A model generated the notes under the pieces. That model made no database searches. It was not told the DNA's origin and saw only the letters and a list, made by a program, of their open reading frames with translations. Shown here piece by piece: positions 11,592 to 32,880 of a stretch of 64,000 bases of DNA; within the stretch, counting starts at the first letter, position 1, and each line of letters starts with the position of its first letter. Source of the stretch: Chlamydomonas reinhardtii (lineage: Eukaryota; Chlorophyta; Chlorophyceae; Chlamydomonadales; Chlamydomonadaceae); the NCBI RefSeq assembly GCF_000002595.2, contig NC_057009.1:703699-767698 (forward strand), in the 5' to 3' direction. The position numbers and the translations under genes were made by a program.

Positions 11592-14500
11592 ATGTCGGTT
11601 GTGCTGGGATGCACAGCGGAGCGCGTCAGCTTCGAAGACTTGAGCGAAAGGGTCGCAGCCCTACTCCAGCCCGCTGGGGACGTACCGCCGGAAAGGACCT
11701 GCGTGCAGCTCTCCACGCGCAGGTGCGCGCCTGCCGATCGTCGCGCACGCTAGACTGTGTATCCATGAATCGCATGGGCCACAGGCATGCACACCTATAA
11801 CGTGGCCAGGCCATATGCATGGTGGGGAGAAGGCTAGGGGGATGGCAGGGGTGGGCTTTCCGTGGGGAAAGAGTCTGCACCTTCGCTTGTGAGAAATGGC
11901 CAGCTGCTGTACTGCCAAGCCTCACCATGCCACGCTCCGGCACCTGCCTCGCTACAGCGTGCCGTTATGCGAGGAAGACGTGCGTGCGGTACAACCCCGA
12001 GCCTCACTGAGTGGACTCTACGAGCGTCTGGCCACAACCGTCGACAGCTGCAGCCGGCGGTCTCTGGTCTCTTCTCGCAGTGAGTGGCCGGTAGATAACA
12101 GTTGTGGACTGCGGCGGCGGTGACATCAATCGGCGGCGGCCGCCGTGCGGGCTACGCCTTTTCCTGGTTGGCGCTGGGGGTGCGCTCTCACCGTAGCGCG
12201 CCGAACCTGCCTGAATATATATCACTTGTATGCCGCCCTTCTGGCGGCCACCACGCACGGCGACACGCTGCAGGCACGCACGGCACGGTCCGTCAAGTGC
12301 TGACGTGGTCCATCTCGGCGATGGGCTGCTGCACAGAGCTGATGAGGTACCTGGACCTGTCCGGCTTCAAGGAGGGTGAGACAGGAGGATCCGGGTTGCT
12401 GCGTACACCACTCGGCTGGTTGATGGCTGGGCTGTGGGCTGGGTGCACTCGACACACGCAAACGCAAACACACATACGTGGCAGCATACATGGATGTCGG
12501 TCGCAGCCATCAGTGACCCGGTGCCATGCCTTCTGCCCGCCTGCCCCCACCACCCGCACCCGCATTCCCGACACCCTGCTCCACAGGCATCCTGGAGTTT
12601 GACCGGGCCACCCGCGGCGTGCTGGACGAGCTGACGGGGGTGCTGCAGGACGTGGCGCAGCGGGGTCCGTACGCCGCCACGCCGCTGCTGCTGATGGCGG
12701 TGCTGGTGGAGGGCGGGCTGGGGGGCACGCTGGCGGCGCTGCTGCAGGTGCGGATGCAGGGCGGGCGAGGGCGGGCGCACGGACCGTAGCAGGTGGTGTC
12801 CAGGCAACTTGTTAGGACTTCCATGCGATCCTTGCGCGTTTGAGAACTCATGTGAGCACTGTCAACGGCAGCGGGTTTGGCATTACACACAGTATGCTTT
12901 GGCTCCAGAGTTGGGGGTGCAGTGCAGACAGGGAGCGTTGTCTACCGTCTACCGCATGCGTTAGGCACTTCAGCTGACCGTCAGAAGCAGCACCGGGGAT
13001 CACTGGCGCTCACGTGCGGTCGCATCGAATGACACACTTCGACAGAGCTAGGGCGCATGTGCTCACGACCGCGCCCCAGCTCCAGGCACATGGGTCATGG
13101 GGGGCTGCTGCCAGTCATGTACTGGGGTGTTTGCAGGCGCTAGCAGCCATCCAACTCGCAGCGCCAACACAGCGGGTCATCGGGGCCCCGCCAGGTGGAG
13201 CTCCTCCGCCGCTGCCCAGTCACAGCGGGCTGCGGCGGGCTGTGAGAGCAGCTGACGGACCCGAGCGCGGAGCCTGTGTGCCTCAGCCAGCAGACCCCGA
13301 GCCGCAGCTGCCTCTGCCGCCGCAGCCGCCACAGCCGCCGCAGCCACCTGCTGCCGGGCATCGTCTCCGCAAAGGGGGGCCCTGCCGCCGTGCTGGGGTG
13401 CTGGAGCACCCAGCTGCATCCCGGCTGAGCTACCGGCAGTGCTGGGCTCGGCGCTGGGCTCGTCGGGAAATGGGGGCGAGGCATGTGCGGTGGCGGCGAG
13501 CAGGCGGATGGCTGTCGTGAGCTGGGCCTCTGCATGGGCCAAGCCGCTGGCGCTGCCGGCGTCCGGCAAGCGCAACCTCCATTGTGCCGGGTTACCACAA
13601 GCCGCTGCTCTGTGGCTGGTGGGCTGGTCCTGTGCACCTGCGAGGAGTGCAAACCCCACGCGAGGCTCATACTCGGGCGTGCAGATGGTTTCGGTGGGTC
13701 AAGGCTTTAAGTACAGCTGTGCCAGGAGTCCATGCCCGCCATGGGCTTCCGAAGTGCCGCTGCCGCAGAGCGAGCAACACCCAGTGCCCGGCCCACCTGC
13801 CGATGCCCGTGTCGGTGTCGGTGTCGGCGGCTGCGGCTGCAGCTGCAGCTGCGGCAGGCCGCTGAGCGCCCCGCGCGCTGCGGCCACGTGCTCCAGAGCG
13901 GCCGCCAGTAGGCGGCTGTCATCGCTGTCGTGGATTGAGGCCCCAGCTGCAGCGTCGATGGCGGCCGGGTGTCTGCCTCCTTCCAGGCCGGGAGTCGTCG
14001 TGACCTGGGTCAGCGGGGAAGGTCATCACGATTGTCGCGGTGTGTGGTATGCTCGCAGCGTGGTGCTGAGAGCTTGAGGTGCAAGTACAGCTTGCGTAAT
14101 CTCATCGCCTTACCACATCACGCAGGGGGAGTGAGCCCACCTCGCCAGCACAGCAGCCACCGCCAGCGAGATGGCCCTGCTCCAGAGCCCTGCGGCAGGT
14201 GTGGCACAGCAGCTCCGCCACGCCACTACCAGCAGCCGCGACGGCGCCCAGCGAAGCCGTGTGCATATGGGCACGCCACAGGCCTTGGCGAGAGGCCCTG
14301 CCGCTGCCGCTGTGCACATGGCCCGGCGCGGCCGCGGCGCCCAACAGCCGCAGCTGCGCCGCCGCGTCTTGCAGCCGTTGGAAAGCCGCTGCGTCGCCAC
14401 CTGGGAGTGTTGGGCAGTGGGGTGCTTCACGCTGCATCTTGATAGCCCTGCACTCTGGCGCCCACCTTTATCGGGGTGCAGCTGGACGGCCCGGCTGCGG

Positions 14501-17500
14501 AAGGCCAGGTGTACAGCGGCCTCCTGGCAGGCCGCGTGTGGCGCCAGTCCGAGTAGGCAACATGGGCAGGAGGCCGCTGTTGCAGTCATGGTAGTCACCT
14601 TGTTGACATTTACTGTAAAGCTATATGCTTAAATCAAGTCTATGTTTTCTAGGACGGACCGACTTGGTCTCCTTTGACTGCTCCCATGCTTCTGCGCTGC
14701 TGGTACGTGTGCGAAGGGCCGGAGCCTCGCTGAGCTTACGCGGCGCGGCGCCTTGTTCTATCAGGTGGGGCGCGGCTGCGGTGCGGCTTCAGTGTCAAAG
14801 CTGTGCAATACGCAAATCGCACCGTGTTCATGGGGCTGCACCTGTGGCTGCACCCGTGATACCGTGCGCGTGCTGCCGTGCAGCTGCTGCAGCTGCTGCG
14901 GGTGGCGGCCCAGCTGCCCGACACGGCGCAGCTGCTGGCGCGGCCGGTCAGGTGGGTGGCTGGGAGGGTGGGTGCGCGTGCATGCCCAAGATCGTACGTC
15001 GGGCGGAGTGCTCTGGTTGTGCTGGTACTTTGGGCTGGAATGGCTTCCTCTAAGGATGACTTGTGTCCTGTTATGTGCCCCGTGCGCCGTCGTGCTTTGT
15101 CGCCGCCGCGCCCCCGTCAGGCTGGGCTCTGTGCAAGCCAGTGTGCTGGGCTGCCTGACGTCGCTGGCGGAGGGCCCGGCTGCTCGGCTGCTGCTGGACT
15201 GTGACAAGCTCATCAGCAGCTCGGCCTCGCTGGCCGCCGGCCGGGCCGAGGAGCAGCAGCTGCAGCAGCTGCAGGTCAAGATGGCGCGCAAGGTCCGCGA
15301 GACGCATGCGGCACTGGCGGTAAGCGGGGCTGGGGGGCTGGTGGCGGCTGCTGAATGTGAGCACACCTGTATTGGTTATGGTGCGGCGCGAACGGCATGG
15401 CTGGAGGGCTAGCGGTCCCAGTTTCACATTGCTGAAGTGTTGGTCCGCTGAACCTGGGCCTTTCCCCCTGCAGTCTGCAATCGAGGCCGCTGCTGCTCGC
15501 GCGTCGGCCGCCGCCTCTGCCGCACTGCTCGTACCGCCCGAGGCGCATCAACTGGAATCGCTCATTCGTGAGTTGCAGGCAGCGCGCGTGAGCGGCAGGG
15601 CTGGAGGCGGAAATGATGGTGCCTGGGCTCCCAGCGAGGGTCTCAGGAGCGGCAGCAACACGTACGACAGCCGTACCGCTACCGCCGCCACTGCGCCAAG
15701 TACGGCTGCTGGCGACAGCTACGGGTACCAAGAAGTCAGCACAAGCAGTACCACGGACAGGAACAATGCAGCGGCGGGCAGGCAGTACATGTACAGTAGC
15801 AGAAGCAGCTTGGAGCATGCGCCCGCACAGCCGGCCTCCCCGGAGCACATGTATGGTCTTACTTCGCCGTCGCTTCTTGCAGCCGCATCCCAGCGGCACG
15901 CCTCGTCGCGCCCTGGGCCCGCAGCCCCGGCATCATCAAGCGGCTTGGACTACTGGGAGGGTGCCGGGCCGGACCCGTCGGCATCGGCGTCTGCGTCTGC
16001 GGCTTCGGCGGGCACGGCGGCGGTCGATGAAGCCGTGCATGCGCTGCGTATGCACCGCGAGATGCAGCGCCTGCAGGCCGTCCAGGAGGCTGCGGCGGCT
16101 GCAAGGACACCGGGGGCAGGTGGTGGCGGCACGGTGCTGGGAGTGTCAGGCGTCGGGTTCGCCCGGGAGGTGTGGGGCCACCGGAGCCAGCAGCAGCTGG
16201 CACCAGCACCCTACGGCGGCGAACCCCTGGCCAGCTCTACCTCCACCCTCACGTACCCGTGGCAACGCGAGTACGTGGAGCTGTACGGTGGCAGTTGCGC
16301 CACTGCCGGCGGCAGGACCAGCAACGGCAGCAGGCAGCAACCCGCAGAGTCAGTGGCTATCCCGCAAACGGTACCAGCCTCTCCGGAAAAAACGCGCCCT
16401 GCAGCACAGTACCAGGCGTCGCCCTCTTTGAACTCCGCAGCCTATGACTGGGGCGGCCGCAGTGCGGGGCTTTACGCTGCGGGTGACCCGCCTGCTACTG
16501 CTTATGCTGCTGCTCCAGTCGCTGCGGCCACCGGCCAGCACTTGGGTGGCTACAGTACCCTTGCTGGCAGCAGCAGTGGCGATGGCGCTGGCACCGTAAA
16601 TGGCGACTATGCCGCTGTCCGGGCTCGACTGGTGGCGCATAGCAGCGGCAGCAGTGTCTCTTACGGCAGTGGCATCGGCAGCGGGTATGCAGGCCCAGGT
16701 AGCAGTAGCACTGCACCGGCTGTAGCACCAGCTGCGGTGGCGACGGTTACGTCAGGTGGCCGCTCGGGTAGTACGGTTCGGCTACGGATGCAGGATGCGC
16801 CACCATCCACCACTGCTGCACCAACCAGCTTGCTGTCTGGTGCGGCTGGCGGTGGGACCGACCTGCCGCAACCTCGCAGCAGGCGGAACCACTACAGCGA
16901 CATCCTGGAGACGGCTGGTCGGACAAGCTCGCGAGCACGGACAAACGGCCCGACTGGCAACTACAGTGCCGCCGCACCGCAGCCCGCGCGCACTCGAGAT
17001 CTGAGCAGCAGCGTCAGTTGGCGCGAGCTAGAGGCTGAGGCTCGCGAACCCGCAGCCCCCGAAGCAGCGGCACACGCGGCAGCGACCTGGCCCCGCGGAG
17101 CGACGAGCGTCAGCGCCGTCCATGCGACCAGCACCAGCAGAGTACGAACAGTGACACAGTCAGCGCAGGAGGCGCCGTCGCCATTCGCTTATGACCTGCC
17201 GTCGCTCCAGCAGCAAAAGCCAGCCAGCCGCACATACGACAGCCGCAGCGCCGTGCCCACTGCCCCAGATGCAGCTGACTCGGCCGCGCGGGTACAGGCC
17301 CGCTTTGCTGGCCCGGCCGCCACCAACCGCGACGACAACGTCTCCCCAGCACCCCCACACGCCAGCCGTGCATATCCCAGGGGGCGCGGTGGTGGCGATA
17401 CGGGCACCCGTAGCAACGGCGCCGAGCCGGCCGGCGCCGCCGCCCCGGCAGCCTCCCCCAGCCTCAGCCCCAGCCCCAGCCCCCACCGGCACGGCCATGT

Positions 17501-20129
17501 CAGCTCCCAGCAGCTGGTGGCGGACACGGACCGAGCCCTAGAGCTGTACGACGAGGCGCAGCTGCAGCGAGCCATCCAGCTCAGCAAGCAGGAGGCGGCG
17601 CGGGCAGCGCTGGCGGCAGCCGGCATGACCGGGTTGACGGACAGCAGCAGCAGACACAGGGACGGGGACAAGGATGGAGGCGGGGATAGCCTGGGACCCA
17701 GCCATAGCCCTAGACCAAGCAGCCGCTTGCGTAGCAGCAGTCCCCTGCTGGAGCACCTGCCGCGCATCGGTGGTGCAACCACGCCGAGGAGAGTGGCGGT
17801 CGCGGCAGCCATGGGCAGTAAAGCTGCTCTTCAGGATGACGAGGTGGGGCGCCCAGGCAGTGTTGCGACGCCCTCACGGAGGCGGCTTGGCAATCAGGAG
17901 GCAGGGGCAGCGGCATCGGTGAGTCCGCGGAGCACGGAGGTGCAGGCACCGCCTGCATCCCAGGCGGCGGCAACTGAGGAGCCTGGCAGTAGTAACAGCA
18001 GCAGCGGAATGCTGGTCAGCGCGCTCGCGCCGCTCACGGCACTGCATCAAAGGTGAGCGGGCGCCAAGTGACGGCATTGCCAACTGCATCAACGAAATGC
18101 TAACCTTACTGGGTATCCTGCTACTCTCACACGATAATAGAACCATGTCATGCTCTGCCGTCTTACATGTACGGTCCGGCACATGCGCTCTCTGCGGTTG
18201 TGCCCGGAAATGCGACTGCGTTGAACAGATTAGGATCCTTGTAGGCGCGGAGATTTGGACGCAGCCTTTGCTTGAACTGCTTGTCTTGAGCAACAGTCAA
18301 GTGTTGACACAAGCCAAGCATCCCCATGTCCACTCGACATGCCGCGTGCACACACGCTACCGCTATGGAATGCACTGTCGCGGTCACGCCATTTGGTCCT
18401 CCCCTTGCAATCAGGTACGCGGACTTGCTGCCGCTGCTGTGCGCCAAGCTTGTGTCCTTGGAGGACGACTTCCCCATCACGCGGCGTGTGGCGGGCGACG
18501 GCAACTGCTTCTACCGCGCGGCGCTGTTCGGGCTGCTGGAGCACGTGCTGGCGGCGCCAGACCCGCAGCTGGCGGAGCGGTGGGTGGAGGCTGGTCGCAC
18601 GGAGTGAACGGCGGGTGTGGGTATGGATTGAGACGGGCGTCCAGGGTGCAGGAAGGGATTGCAGTCGAGAGGCAGGGAGAGGGGCGAGCGAAGCGAGGGG
18701 TAGGAACGAGAGTGGTGGGGTTTGGCTGCCGGGTTGGAGCTATGTCGCCTTCCTTGAATGCACGCCACATCATTTGCCCAGTCACCTGAAGCGCCTGCGA
18801 TCCCCTTATGCGCGTGATTGCGCTCATGCTGCTTTATACACCCCGCCCCTGCCCGTTCCTACACAGGCTGGACTTGGTGGTGTCGCGGCACCTGGCGCGA
18901 CTGGACGAGCCGCAGTTCCAGCAGCAACCCCCGCCCACCAGCCCGGCCGCAAACGACGGCCGTGGCGCCGGCATGAGCCCGCTGAGGCTGACGCCAGCGC
19001 GTGGCGACCCGGCCTTTGCCCCCATGCATGCTTCGCCGGGCCAGCCTGCTGCGGCTGCGGCTGCGGCCGGCGCGCAGGTGCCCCCACGGGACGACCCTGC
19101 GGCCTACCGCGGCGGCCAGCGGCTGCTACGCCTTTTGCGCACCGCCTGGTTCAAGGTGCGTCGAGTTGCAAGGCCCCAGCCGCTGCACACGACCCAGCAT
19201 CACCCGCATGTCATGCTCGTTACCTCCCATCGCCAGTTCAGGGCGCGTGCTTGTGCGTTGCAGCGACCTCCCACCCGGTGTCCCACCCGCCCTGCACTTG
19301 AGGTATCTCACTCATGCCGCGCCGATTCTCTGCCCTCCGCTCTCCGTCACCCCATGTGCAGTGCCCCGACGCGCCGCGGCCGTCCGACGTGTCCAGCCTG
19401 GAGCGCCTCTTTAACAGCGTCGAGCAGAGCGGTGAGGTGATCCGCTTCGCACGCAGCCTGACGGCGCGGGAGCTGATGGCGGCGGCGGAGTTCTACACTC
19501 CCTTCATTCCCGGCTGCGGAGGGTGAGCCAACGGGGCTGTTTGTAGAATGTAGACCGCACTGGGCAGTCGGGCAGTTGGCACGCGTCTGCATAAATGCAA
19601 GGCAAGGAGGCATGACACTTCAGTGTGCCCGCACTGCCCCCATCTGGCACCTCGCGGCTGGATGCGCACAGGGACTACACGGGCCTGACTCTGCGCCAGA
19701 TCTGTGAGCGGCACGTGCTGCCCATGGGCGTGGAGGTTGAGCAGCTGCAGGTGAGTGCGTGTGCCTGACGTGTTAGCTGGTGACGTGCATGGCAACTCAC
19801 AACGCACACAGCACAAGGTGCTCAGTGCGGCAGGGGTGCAAGAACGCTGACTGCTAGGCATGCCGGTGCGGCCAGTGGCCACGTGCTCCATTGCCCCCCC
19901 CCTTAACGTCATGCAGATCATCGCGGCCTGCACGGCGCTGGGTGTGACGCTGGCGGTGCTGGACGTGGCGGGCAGTGCGGTGGGAGCCATCAAGCACGGC
20001 CCCGCGGCGCAGCAGCATGGCCCGCCGGTGGCCTGGGTGGCGCACCTGCCCGGCCATTACGACGTTATCTACCCCGCACGGCCGTTGGACGTGGCGCCGG
20101 GGGGGCAACTAGTGGCGGCAATTATATAA
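11592..20129 (+). CDS. Otubain-type (peptidase C65) deubiquitinase with UIM
   Basis: Twelve exons: 11592-11722, 11958-12079, 12274-12375, 12587-12747, 14884-14951, 15121-15319, 15474-18052, 18415-18579, 18867-19155, 19362-19522, 19672-19750 and 19917-20129. Phases are compatible throughout (1422 residues). The catalytic region carries RRVAGDGNCFYRA (Asp about 1149, Cys about 1152) and ends GHYDVIYP (His about 1399), the otubain triad pattern; EFYTPFIPG and RHVLPMGVEVEQL are further family blocks. These enzymes cleave ubiquitin isopeptide bonds. Exon 7 is a long low-complexity Ser/Ala/Gly region ending in a ubiquitin-interacting motif, EAQLQRAIQLSKQE (about 955-968). Exons 1-6 are Leu-rich and helical, perhaps armadillo-like. 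The join of exon 4 to exon 5 across a 2.1-kb intron is the weakest step; two genes are possible, with otubain starting near 14.8 kb. Total length is far above classical otubains (about 270). Confidence 0.78.
12883..12887 (-). promoter_or_regulatory. Candidate poly(A) signal for the J-domain gene
   Basis: On the minus strand this reads TGTAA, about 290 bases after the J-domain stop codon. It is a plausible algal poly(A) signal, but the call rests on a five-base match only. Confidence 0.3.
13177..14589 (-). CDS. J-domain (DnaJ-like) protein, nested opposite the deubiquitinase
   Basis: Minus-strand exons: 14589-14466, 14400-14141, 14004-13797 and 13637-13177 (TGA) encode 350 residues with matching phases. 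The N-terminus is a J-domain: CLLGLAPHAACQEAAVHLAF is the first helix region, then RAVQLHPDKGGDAAAFQRL with the HPD motif at residues 38-40, followed by the expected helix DAAAQLRLL. J-domains stimulate Hsp70 ATPase, so this should be an Hsp70 cochaperone; no G/F or CTD client domain follows. The rest is Ala-rich and helical, with a cysteine pair LLCHTC near residue 115 that might bind metal. No signal peptide or membrane span is visible. It lies wholly inside the long intron between exons 4 and 5 of the deubiquitinase model, on the other strand. If that model is wrong, it simply separates two genes. Confidence 0.75.
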
Positions 20130-21540
20130 AGCGAGGCGAGTATGTAACTGTGCCTCGCGTGGAGGACGTCAGTATGGTGCGAAGTGGTATGAGGGCCCAG
20201 GTGTGTAAGGGTGCTCTCGCCCCCACCCCCGTTGTCAAAGCACAGGCCACGCTCTTCTCCTTGCTCTTTTGCATTGGGTTCGCTTCAGTTTGGGCTGGTA
20301 TCTACACCTTCCCCCCTCCTGCTCTCGCCACTTCATTTGGAATACGGGCAGGCTGCGGTTACCGTGTGCCGTGCCTGGTTCAGGGAATGGCCCACAGCTG
20401 TAACCATTCGATGCTATAAGACTGCAGACTTGCGACATGGATGCAGCGGCAGCAGACGGTATGGCAGGTTTGCGAGTGACATTGGGAGTCTTTGGCGCCA
20501 GCCCCAGTGCACGGGCTGAAAACCGCCTTGAGACCCGCACTGCATTGCGGGCCCACATTTGCAATGGTGACGGCACTGGCATTTTGTCGATGGCGTGTAA
20601 GCTTCAGGCGGCGGCCACGTCCACGCGTGACAGTGACGACTCCGGCAGCTTCTCCTTCGGTTGGCATTAAGCTCTGTGCTTCAAGCTGTGTGCGCCCGCC
20701 GTGTATCGTTGCTGTTGTGGCCGCAAAGCACTACCGTACGCCGGGCCCAGCAGGGGGGAGCCGTTAGCAGAGCGGCGAGCGGGCGGCGGTGGCAGGAGTG
20801 GCAGATAAGGGACTCCCTTGATGGCGGAGTTTTGAGGTGTTACTTTGCGACGGATAGATGAGGCCGTGGTTGGAAATGCTGTAGCAACTTTGGCGGGGCC
20901 AGGCGTGGCGGCAGAGGCTAGGACAGGGGCGACGGCAGGGACTAGGGCTGCAGTGTGGACGGCTGCCCACACCTGACAATGAACCCGACGGCCTGGCAGG
21001 CTTTGTCAGCAGGGGACCTCTTGCACGGCCGTCGCTGCACCGCAAGAAGCTTTCTGCCCTGATCAAAGCTGCAGGCTGCACAGCTGGCATGGGCGGGTTG
21101 TGGGTGGCAATGGGTCAGGCCAGTCCCATTTAACAGCATTGCGAAAGTGCGCATGGCAGCGCTGCTGGGTGCGCACCCGTAGGAGGGTCCCGCGGACACC
21201 CCCTCTCAGCACCCAATACTGGATGCCTGTCCCGATGGTTGTGTTGCTCGCTGTAGACTGATGTACCTGAGAGACACAGGAGATGGCTGAGCGACCGCGC
21301 TGAGCGACTGTGGACCCGCTATCGTTGAGGGAAACGGTTCACGACTGGGGCGGATAAATAGCGTTTCTCGCCTCGAGAAACAGAGTTCTCCGACGATGGA
21401 GCGAGAAGTACGGCAACTGTCATTGCCGAAGTATTGTAGGGCAGCGCTCTGCGCTGCACGGCTATCCGCCGATTAATACTTCCTTATCCTCTGCTTTACC
21501 GCAGAGACTCCTATTCCTAAAGAGCCCGCCCGCCTCCCTC

Positions 21541-21816
21541 ATGCCCAGGCCCCCGCCATCCGCCACGGGCCGCGCCCGCCCCGCCGCGCCCAGCGGCAGC
21601 GCCCCCCGCGCCCTCCCCAGCACGGGCGCCGGCCGCGGGCGGGGCCGCGGTGCCCACCGCGGCCGCGGTCCCAAGCCCCGCGCCGCCGCGCCCGCCGCCG
21701 CGCCTGTCCCGCTGCCGAGCGGCCGCGGCCGCGGTCGCGGCCGTGGCGCGCCACAGCCCAGCGCGCCGCCGTCCGTGACCACGCGCTCTCGCGCGCGCGC
21801 CACGCCGGCGCCCTAG
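21541..21816 (+). CDS. Candidate small RG-rich protein (unit 1)
   Basis: An uninterrupted 91-codon frame starts MPRPPPSATGRARPAAPSG and contains two Gly-Arg runs, GRGRGRG, resembling RGG/GAR RNA-binding tails. It sits 180 bases after a TATA-like GATAAATAG box and is kept open in all three complete units, with one residue changed in unit 2. No family is recognised. Extreme GC content makes chance open frames common, and opposite-strand frames are open too, so this may not be coding. Confidence 0.25.
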   Translation: MPRPPPSATGRARPAAPSGSAPRALPSTGAGRGRGRGAHRGRGPKPRAAAPAAAPVPLPSGRGRGRGRGAPQPSAPPSVTTRSRARATPAP

Positions 21817-22027
21817 CCCGGCCGGGCCGCCGGCCATCACGCCGGCGCCGGCCGGCCACCGCCGGCGGCCTCTAGGGCCGCCGCGCGCCTTACCTTTGGT
21901 CCAGGCCTAGGCGTATCCGCATGTCGCATGTTGTGCTAGTGCGCGGGTGCCTGTCTGCCTGCCATGTTTGTTGCCGCATACCTTGCCGGCCTACGTCGCC
22001 GGGAGCATCGTTGTCCGGTTGCGGTGC

Positions 22028-22158
22028 ATTGCCGGCCACTAGTGTGGCTTGGTGTGTTTGAGGTGTATTGCCAGCCACTGGTGTGGCTCGGTCTGTTTGA
22101 GGAGTATTGCCGGCCACTGGTGTGGCCCGGTATGTTTGAGGAGTATTGCCGGCCACTA
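22028..22158. repeat. 39-bp minisatellite (about 3.4 copies)
   Basis: Units begin TTGCCGGCCACT and contain GTGTGGC and GTTTGAGG. Copy starts are about 22029, 22068, 22107 and 22146. Unit 2 has the same number; unit 3 has one more. Confidence 0.9.
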
Positions 22159-23758
22159 ATGCAACATAAACATCGGGGTTTGGGGGGGGTAGTCGTCGGT
22201 CGTTTCGGTTGAGGTAGCGGGGAATTGTGACGAGACGATGGGGACCAGGATGGTTACACTGGGCATAAGCCGACCGGGAGCTGAGTGCCGGTCAGGGTCA
22301 GGACAGGGCTTATGCGTGCCTCTCGTACTGTAAGTTCCGAGGAGGATAAACCCCAAACCTCATCGCAGGTATACGTAATTAATGGCCAGCTACAACAATG
22401 TCACAATCAGCATACGGCTGGGGCATAAGCGCGGTCTGTCATAGTTTGCGATGTCAGGATGGCGCTGGAATGGCTCGCGCGTTCGCCGAAGGGTTCGCGC
22501 CCTGCGCCTTTCATTGCGCAGCCATATTATTCATGATTATATCTACACAAAAGCGGCTTGATAGAGGGAGAGGCCCGTGCGCTGCCTGATGCGACCCTTC
22601 GTCTGCCCAGGCAACCCCACGCGTGGGTAGGTGGCTCGCCGCTCTGCCGCGTCTGGGGCCGGGCTGTCGATGGTAATTTACTTTCAACTTGCAGCTCTTC
22701 AAGCCCCGGTAGCGCAAAGAAAGTACCGCTAGGTCATGTCAAGGCGTATGAATGCCGTCCGAACCGTCATGTCCCTGTGCTCGGGAGCTTGCAAAAGGCA
22801 CAATGCTGCTTACATCTGTTTGGGACCCGTGCTGCCGGCGGCAGGGGCTGCCCGGGTGGCCCTTGAGGAGACCAACCGGCCGCGCGCGACGGGTCATATC
22901 TTTCGCCGAATGAGGAGCCGTGCGACGTACGCGCTCCGCATGGGGCTTCACAGAACTATTATTTCAGCTTGGTGTGTCAAGTTATACTCATGCATGTTCA
23001 TCACCGTGCGCAACAAGCCTGGGACGCAATACAACCGAAACCAGCCCGCTGTTAGTTGACCCTTTGACAACGTCTTGCGAAGCGCATCCTGCTTGCTCTC
23101 CTATGTATTCGGCGTCACAACAACAAGTGAAATAGCACACTTTTACTCATCGTAATCGCGCCAAGGTAAGAAAGGGCGCACAAAGCAAGTCGGGGCTTGG
23201 GATGTTGCGTGCGTGGTGTGTGTGCGGGAGCGTGGTCGTGTCAGGCCGATCGACTTGTTGAATGTTTTAAGCAGCCCTTCAAGAAGAATGTGTCACGCTG
23301 AATGTATCTGAGCCGTCCTTGTGAGTTTGGGCGGGGGAGGTGACGGGGCTGCCCGCGCGCGTTCACGTCACGCCATCATGTCATATCACATTCTACACAT
23401 CTCGTGCAGCTGTCGTTAACCGACCGAAGCCGATAGCTTATCAACCCATTTCAGTACATTGTACAATACTGGAAACGTCTCGCCGCGCACTCCCCCACCC
23501 CATAAGCGATAGGCGGGGAGGCGCTGCTCCGGCATGCAGGTGTCGCATGGATGGGGACGTGCTGCGCAAACACAAGGGCAGCGGATGTATCGACAACAGA
23601 AACGCCAGTGTCGGGCATCCCGACTGATTTCTATCGCATGTTCCAAATCGTGTACAGCCATTAGCCATCGCATACAGCCAGCTCGCGAGCCAACTGCTCC
23701 ATCCTCTCCCTTCCGCCCTTCCCCTGCGCAGGCGTGCGTGCTCCAGGCTACCGCCTAC

Positions 23759-32880
<9,122 letters not shown>

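Larger units (their letters stand above)
18415..23758. repeat. Array segment: otubain 3' exons plus spacer (unit 1)
   Basis: This stretch recurs, from inside exon 8 or from intron 8 onward, at 39162-45532 and 56445-61729. Substitutions are few. Differences seen include a C-run length change near 19905, one extra base near 58420, 39-bp repeat number, and a 1.3-kb insertion at 42974. The full-length gene in unit 1 is the likely parent. Confidence 0.85.
20130..23758. other. Spacer between otubain and GIY-YIG gene (unit 1)
   Basis: TGTAA at about 20145, 20204 and 20399 are candidate otubain poly(A) signals. A perfect 8-bp hairpin, GTTTCTCG/CGAGAAAC with loop CCT (21363-21381), follows an AT-rich GATAAATAG box. 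A very GC-rich block (about 21540-21890) and a 39-bp minisatellite follow. From about 22.2 to 23.7 kb no gene is supported. A pyrimidine tract and CAG just before 23732 suggest that an upstream exon of the GIY-YIG gene may exist here. Confidence 0.5.

Noticed and set aside
12785-13140. Possible further deubiquitinase exons after exon 4
   Set aside because: No open segment with an acceptor in the required phase was convincing; the stretch fits the 3' UTR of the opposite J-domain gene.
17189-17812. 207-codon minus-strand frame opposite the deubiquitinase
   Set aside because: It is the antisense shadow of a GC-rich coding exon; the plus strand reads open through the whole exon with a UIM and matching splice phases.
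20437-20670. 77-codon plus-strand frame in the spacer starting MDAAAADGMAGL
   Set aside because: The corresponding frame is shifted by one extra base in unit 3 (near 58420), so there is no sign that the reading frame is kept.
22736-23059. 107-codon frame (MSRRMNAVRTVMS) upstream of the GIY-YIG gene
   Set aside because: It has no recognisable family, and its codon use is unlike the supported exons. Repeat copies would keep it open by recent descent alone.
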